From Microbispora siamensis (GTDB taxonomy: Bacteria > Actinomycetota > Actinomycetes > Streptosporangiales > Streptosporangiaceae): a stretch of 64,000 nt of DNA. Made by a program: the position numbers and the translations under genes. Numbering within the stretch: position 1 is the stretch's first letter; every line of letters begins with the position of its first letter. Location of the stretch: positions 1 through 64,000 of the forward strand of contig NZ_BOOF01000020.1 in NCBI RefSeq assembly GCF_016863095.1, written 5' to 3'. Under the pieces are notes generated by a model. That model ran no database searches and was not told where the DNA came from. It saw nothing but the letters and a program-made list of their open reading frames with translations. This document shows, in pieces, positions 60,427-64,000 of the stretch.

Positions 60427-61302
60427 ATGGTCTCGTCCCTGTTCGACCGGCTGGTCGCCGGCGACCACGTGTGCAACGTCTACGACGACGAGGAGCAGCG
60501 GCTCGCCGCCGTCGCCCGTTTCGTCCGCGCCGGCGTCGGCGGCGGCAACAGGGTCGTCCACTTCTCGGTCGGCTCCCCGGAGCAGGTCGTGGACGAGCTC
60601 GTGGCCCAGGGGGTCGATGCCCCGGCGCTGTGCGAAACCGGCGCATTGCACGTGTACGCCGCGGGGAACACGTGCCTGGCGTCGGGCTCCTTCGACCCGG
60701 AGGCGGCGGTCGACGGCTGGCGTCGGGCGCTCGCGGAGGCCCTCGACGCGGGCTACGCCGGCCTGTGGGTGCTGGGCGACATGGCCTGGGCGGCCTCGGA
60801 GATCTCCGGCGCCGAGCGCCTCCACCGGTACGAGGCCGAGGTCAACCGGGTTTTCTCCGGCGGCCGGGCCCTCGCCATGTGCCTGTACGACCGGCGGACG
60901 ATGCCGCCGGAGGCGCTCGACCGGATCTCCGCCGCCCACCCCTCCCGGCTCGGACCCGGGCCGGACGAGAGCTGGGTCCCGCTGTTGCGCATGCGTCGGA
61001 CGGCCGTTCCACCCGGCCTCGCGCTCGCCGGCGAGGTCGACGCATCCAACCGGGAGGCGCTGGCCGCGACGCTCGCCGGACTGCGGGAGGACCTGCCGGA
61101 CGCGCCCGGGCCGCTGACCGTCGACCTGTCGGGGCTGCGCTTCGCCGACGCGGGGGTCGCACGGCTGCTGATCGAGGGCCACCGTGCCCTTCCCGGAGGG
61201 ATCAGAGTGGTCGGGTGCCCACCTCAGGTCGCCCGGCTGTTACGGGTGATGGGCGGCGAGGAGATCCTTGGAGCCGTCGACTGGGCGGAGGCGACGGCAT
61301 GA
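60427..61302 (+). CDS. MEDS-domain protein with STAS domain
   Basis: A 291-residue two-domain protein. The N-terminal MEDS (methanogen/DcmR-type) sensory domain runs from GDHVCNVYDDEEQRLAAVAR through WVLGDMAWAA to about residue 180. The C-terminal STAS domain (about 195-285) has LALAGEVDASNREALAATL and LTVDLSGLRFADAGVARLL; the Asp in FADAG occupies the place where anti-sigma-factor antagonists carry the phosphorylatable Ser. It is coupled by an ATGA overlap to the next gene, which has an ATPase domain. Together they look like a sensing partner-switch pair. Confidence 0.87.
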   Translation: MVSSLFDRLVAGDHVCNVYDDEEQRLAAVARFVRAGVGGGNRVVHFSVGSPEQVVDELVAQGVDAPALCETGALHVYAAGNTCLASGSFDPEAAVDGWRRALAEALDAGYAGLWVLGDMAWAASEISGAERLHRYEAEVNRVFSGGRALAMCLYDRRTMPPEALDRISAAHPSRLGPGPDESWVPLLRMRRTAVPPGLALAGEVDASNREALAATLAGLREDLPDAPGPLTVDLSGLRFADAGVARLLIEGHRALPGGIRVVGCPPQVARLLRVMGGEEILGAVDWAEATA

Positions 61303-62261
61303 CCGGGTTCGACCACATCGGGCTGCTGTACCGGGACGAGGACGAGTACGCCGCGGGATGCGCCGCCTTCCTCCGGCAGGCTCTGGCCGCCGAGGAGCCC
61401 GCGATGGTCGCCGTGCCGGGCGGCAACGGCGAGCTGATCCGGGCCCGCCTCGGGAGCGACGCCCATCGGGTCGTCTTCCGGGACATGAGCGTCGCGGGCC
61501 GGAACCCGGGGCGGATCATCCCGTCGGTCCTGCTCGCCTTCCTGCGCGAGCACGCGGGCCGGCGCGTCTGGATCATCGGCGAGCCCATCTGGGACGGGCG
61601 CAGCGAGATCGAGTATCCCGCCTGCGCCCAGCACGAGGCCCTCATCAACGCGGTCTTCGCCGGTGAGGAGGCCGCGATCCTGTGCCCGTACGACGTGGCG
61701 CGGCTGAACCCGGAGGCGGTCGCCGACGCGCACCGGACCCATCCCGTCATGCAGGACGCGACCGGCGTCTGGGACAGCCCGGCCTACACCGACCCGATCG
61801 AGACCGCCGCCGCGTTCGACGTCCCGCTGCCCGCCCCTCCGCCGGCCGCGGCTGCCTACCGCTTCGAGGGCCTGCGGGCTCTGCCGGCGCTGCGCGCGTT
61901 CCTGACCCGCGAGGCCCTCGCGGCCGGGCTCGGGGGGCGGCGCCTGAGCGAGATGCTCATCGCCGTGAACGAGCTGGCCACCAACACCGGGGAGTACACC
62001 GACGGGACCGGCACGGTGACGGTCTGGACCGAGCACGGGACGCTGGTGTGCCAGATAGACGACGGCGGCCGGATCGCCGACCCGCTCGCCGGGCGGGTGC
62101 CGCCTCCCGACCACGCCACCCACGGACGCGGCCTGCTCATCGCCCACGAGTTCGCGGACCTGGTCCGCATCCACCGGCACTCGCGGGGGACGAGCATCCG
62201 CCTCCACTTCGCCCTGTCGCCCGAGCGGGAACCGGCCGTCAGGCGACGGACGGCGCGCTGA
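61299..62261 (+). CDS. MEDS-domain protein with anti-sigma-type ATPase domain
   Basis: A 320-residue partner of the preceding gene. The first half is again a MEDS domain (FDHIGLLYRDEDEYAAGCAA, VWIIGEPIWDGRSEIEYP). The second half is an RsbW/HATPase_c_2-type kinase domain with the N box MLIAVNELATNTGEYTDG and G boxes CQIDDGGRIADPL and HATHGRGLLIAHEFADL. Such proteins in actinomycetes pair a sensory domain with an anti-sigma-like ATPase. It should bind or phosphorylate a STAS partner, possibly the MEDS-STAS protein. A target sigma factor is not encoded beside it. Confidence 0.87.
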   Translation: MTGFDHIGLLYRDEDEYAAGCAAFLRQALAAEEPAMVAVPGGNGELIRARLGSDAHRVVFRDMSVAGRNPGRIIPSVLLAFLREHAGRRVWIIGEPIWDGRSEIEYPACAQHEALINAVFAGEEAAILCPYDVARLNPEAVADAHRTHPVMQDATGVWDSPAYTDPIETAAAFDVPLPAPPPAAAAYRFEGLRALPALRAFLTREALAAGLGGRRLSEMLIAVNELATNTGEYTDGTGTVTVWTEHGTLVCQIDDGGRIADPLAGRVPPPDHATHGRGLLIAHEFADLVRIHRHSRGTSIRLHFALSPEREPAVRRRTAR

Positions 62262-62321
62262 AGAGGCTTGCCCGGTGAAGGATCCGTACGGGAATCAGCG
62301 GTAGCCCTCGGCGGCGGCCGT

Positions 62322-62828
62322 TCACTGGGCGGCGGCGTCGAGCACGCGGGAACGCTCGGCCTCCGCGGCCCTCTGGCACTCGAAGGCCGAGAGGATCGTG
62401 TCGAGGATCTCGCCGAACTGCCGCACCTGGCCGGGGGTGAGGGGGTCGAACAGCACCCGGCGGACCTCCTCGACGTGGCCCGGCGCCGCCTCCACGAGGG
62501 CGGCGAAGCCCTCGTCGGTGAGCTCTGCGACGGTCGTGCGCCGGTCCTCCGGCCGCTTGAGCCGCCGCACCCAGCCCTTCTCCTCCAGCCGGGAGACGGC
62601 GTGGGACAGGCGGCTGACCGAATACTGGAGCATGGCGGACAGCTCCGTCATCGTCATGGTCCGCCCGGGAGACTCGGAGAGGACCACAAGGATCATGTAG
62701 TAGGCGTGCGGCATGCCCGAGTCGCGCTGCAACTGCCGTTCGAGGGCCTCCTGGAGGAGCTGGCTCGTCCGCAGGTAGGCGCGCCAGGTGCGCTGCTCCT
62801 CCGGGTCGAGCCATCGGGTGCCGGACAT
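62322..62828 (-). CDS. MarR-family regulator
   Basis: A 168-residue winged-helix regulator. The helix-turn-helix is TMTMTELSAMLQYSVSRLSH and the wing VRRLKRPEDRRTTVAELTDE. The N-terminal DPEEQRTWRAYLRTSQLLQE matches the common actinobacterial MarR subgroup. It is divergent from the phosphoketolase gene, with 87 bases between them, so it may control that gene. No clear palindrome was found in the gap. Confidence 0.88.
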   Translation of the reverse strand: MSGTRWLDPEEQRTWRAYLRTSQLLQEALERQLQRDSGMPHAYYMILVVLSESPGRTMTMTELSAMLQYSVSRLSHAVSRLEEKGWVRRLKRPEDRRTTVAELTDEGFAALVEAAPGHVEEVRRVLFDPLTPGQVRQFGEILDTILSAFECQRAAEAERSRVLDAAAQ

Positions 62829-62915
62829 GGCGCCAAGACTACCGGTCGGTGGGCACGCTGATTTGTGGGCGAAAGACCCTGGTTCGGCCGCTGCTGCTGG
62901 GAAAGTGTCAGGGGC

Positions 62916-64000
62916 ATGGACGCATACGGGAACATCGACGCCTACTGGCGGGCCGCGAACTACCTGTCCGTCGGCCAGATCTACCTGATGGACAACCCGC
63001 TGCTGACCGAGCCGCTCAGCCCCGAGCACGTCAAGCCGCGGCTGCTCGGCCACTGGGGCACGACGCCCGGGCTCAACTTCTGCTTCGCCCACCTCAACCG
63101 GATCATCCGGGAGCGCGGCCAGGGCATGATCTACATCGCCGGCCCCGGTCACGGCGGCCCGGCGGCGGTCGCCCACGCGTGGCTCGAAGGCACCTACACC
63201 GAGCGCTACCCCCACGTCACCCAGGACGCCGAGGGCATGCGCAGGCTCTTCCGCCAGTTCTCCTTCCCCGGCGGCATCCCCAGCCACGTCGCCCCCGAGA
63301 CCCCGGGCTCCATCCACGAGGGCGGCGAGCTCGGCTACGCCCTGTCCCACGCGTACGGCGCGGCCTTCGACAACCCCGGCCTGGTGGTGGCCTGCGTCGT
63401 CGGCGACGGCGAGGCCGAGACCGGCCCGCTCGCCACCGGCTGGCATTCCAACAAGTTCCTCAACCGGGACACCGACGGGGTGGTCCTGCCGATCCTGCAC
63501 CTGAACGGCTACAAGATCGCCAACCCCACCGTGCTGGCCAGGATCCCGGAGGACGAGCTGATCAAGCTCTTCGAGGGGTACGGCTATCGCCCGCACATCG
63601 TCTCCGGCCAGGAGCCGATGGAGATGCACGAGCTCATGGCCGCGACCCTCGACACCGTCTTCGACCAGATGGCCGACGGCGGCCCACTGCCGATGATCAT
63701 CCTGCGTACGCCGAAGGGCTGGACCGGGCCGCGCGAGGTCGACGGGCTCCCGGTCGAGGGCACCTGGCGCGCCCACCAGGTTCCGCTGACCGACGTACGG
63801 AACCGGCCCGACCGGCTGGAGGCCCTGGAGGAGTGGATGCGCTCCTACCGGCCGGAAGAGCTTTTCGACGCCGACGGACGGCCGGTCGAGACGATCACGC
63901 GGACGGTCCCGGACGGGCCGCTGCGGATGAGCGCCAGCCCGCACGCCAACGGCGGGGAGTTGCTGCGCCCGCTCGTGCTGCCCGACTTCCGCGACTACGC
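62916..64000 (+). CDS. xfp: Phosphoketolase, 3' end beyond the window
   Basis: The first 361 codons of a thiamine-diphosphate enzyme that splits xylulose 5-phosphate or fructose 6-phosphate with phosphate into acetyl phosphate and an aldose phosphate. The N-terminal blocks [54 protein letters not shown] and [20 protein letters not shown], the last with ThDP/Mg ligands, are those of the XFP family. The full protein should be about 790-800 residues. AGGGG precedes ATG 62916. The gene is cut at the window edge, so nothing can be said of its downstream partners. Confidence 0.93.
   Translation, partial: MDAYGNIDAYWRAANYLSVGQIYLMDNPLLTEPLSPEHVKPRLLGHWGTTPGLNFCFAHLNRIIRERGQGMIYIAGPGHGGPAAVAHAWLEGTYTERYPHVTQDAEGMRRLFRQFSFPGGIPSHVAPETPGSIHEGGELGYALSHAYGAAFDNPGLVVACVVGDGEAETGPLATGWHSNKFLNRDTDGVVLPILHLNGYKIANPTVLARIPEDELIKLFEGYGYRPHIVSGQEPMEMHELMAATLDTVFDQMADGGPLPMIILRTPKGWTGPREVDGLPVEGTWRAHQVPLTDVRNRPDRLEALEEWMRSYRPEELFDADGRPVETITRTVPDGPLRMSASPHANGGELLRPLVLPDFRDY

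Overview
This is a 64 kb piece of a very GC-rich actinomycete chromosome. GTG starts, GTGA/ATGA gene overlaps, SPW-repeat, MEDS, RING/SCO0854-type and LitR-type proteins, and a carotenoid cluster with its own light regulator all point to a Streptomyces/Streptosporangium-like lineage. My best guess is Streptosporangiales, but no marker here fixes the genus. I saw no rRNA, tRNA, CRISPR array, insertion sequence, phage gene or origin. The window is accessory metabolism and regulation.

Layout. 0-12.4 kb: a GH3 glycosidase facing its LacI-type repressor, an MFS exporter, a methyltransferase, a 1-Cys peroxiredoxin, an acyl-CoA synthetase, an alditol oxidase, a GH15 glucoamylase/trehalase and an SPW-repeat membrane protein. 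12.4-19.0 kb: a five-gene polyamine-type ABC transporter and amidohydrolase operon (minus strand), divergent from a TetR regulator with a perfect palindrome between them. 19.2-27.4 kb: a large bacterial RING-finger protein with a TerD-like part, a GNAT enzyme, a dienelactone hydrolase pair, a c-di-AMP (ydaO-type) riboswitch upstream of a CHAP amidase that seems to start with ATT, a DUF305 protein and a secreted PHB depolymerase. 27.6-34.6 kb: an IclR-controlled aromatic ring-cleavage cluster with LigA, LigB, a citryl-CoA-lyase-like enzyme, a CaiB CoA-transferase, an oxidoreductase and an amidohydrolase. The divergent promoter carries two matching 17-bp operators. 34.6-46.3 kb: small envelope, regulatory and stress genes, including a pair of paralogous exported proteins with a conserved leader, a fasciclin lipoprotein, a copper-binding four-helix protein, a glycogen-debranching-type enzyme and an aldo/keto reductase.

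46.3-58.5 kb is the most distinctive part, a light-regulated carotenoid cluster. One plus-strand block encodes a CruF-type hydratase, a second CrtI-type desaturase, a family 2 glycosyltransferase and a CrtA-like monooxygenase, with plsY lying antisense inside it. A minus-strand operon holds a truncated crtE, crtI, crtB and plsX. Both are followed by litR (MerR plus B12-binding domain), litS (ECF sigma factor, with two adjacent 11-bp repeats at its promoter) and a DUF523-DUF1722 gene. plsX and plsY among carotenoid glycosylation genes suggest a dedicated acyl-phosphate route to an acylated carotenoid glycoside. That is inference. The last part (58.5-64 kb) has an aminotransferase with a divergent XRE-cupin regulator, a translationally coupled MEDS-STAS/MEDS-ATPase pair, a MarR regulator and the start of a phosphoketolase gene cut by the window edge.
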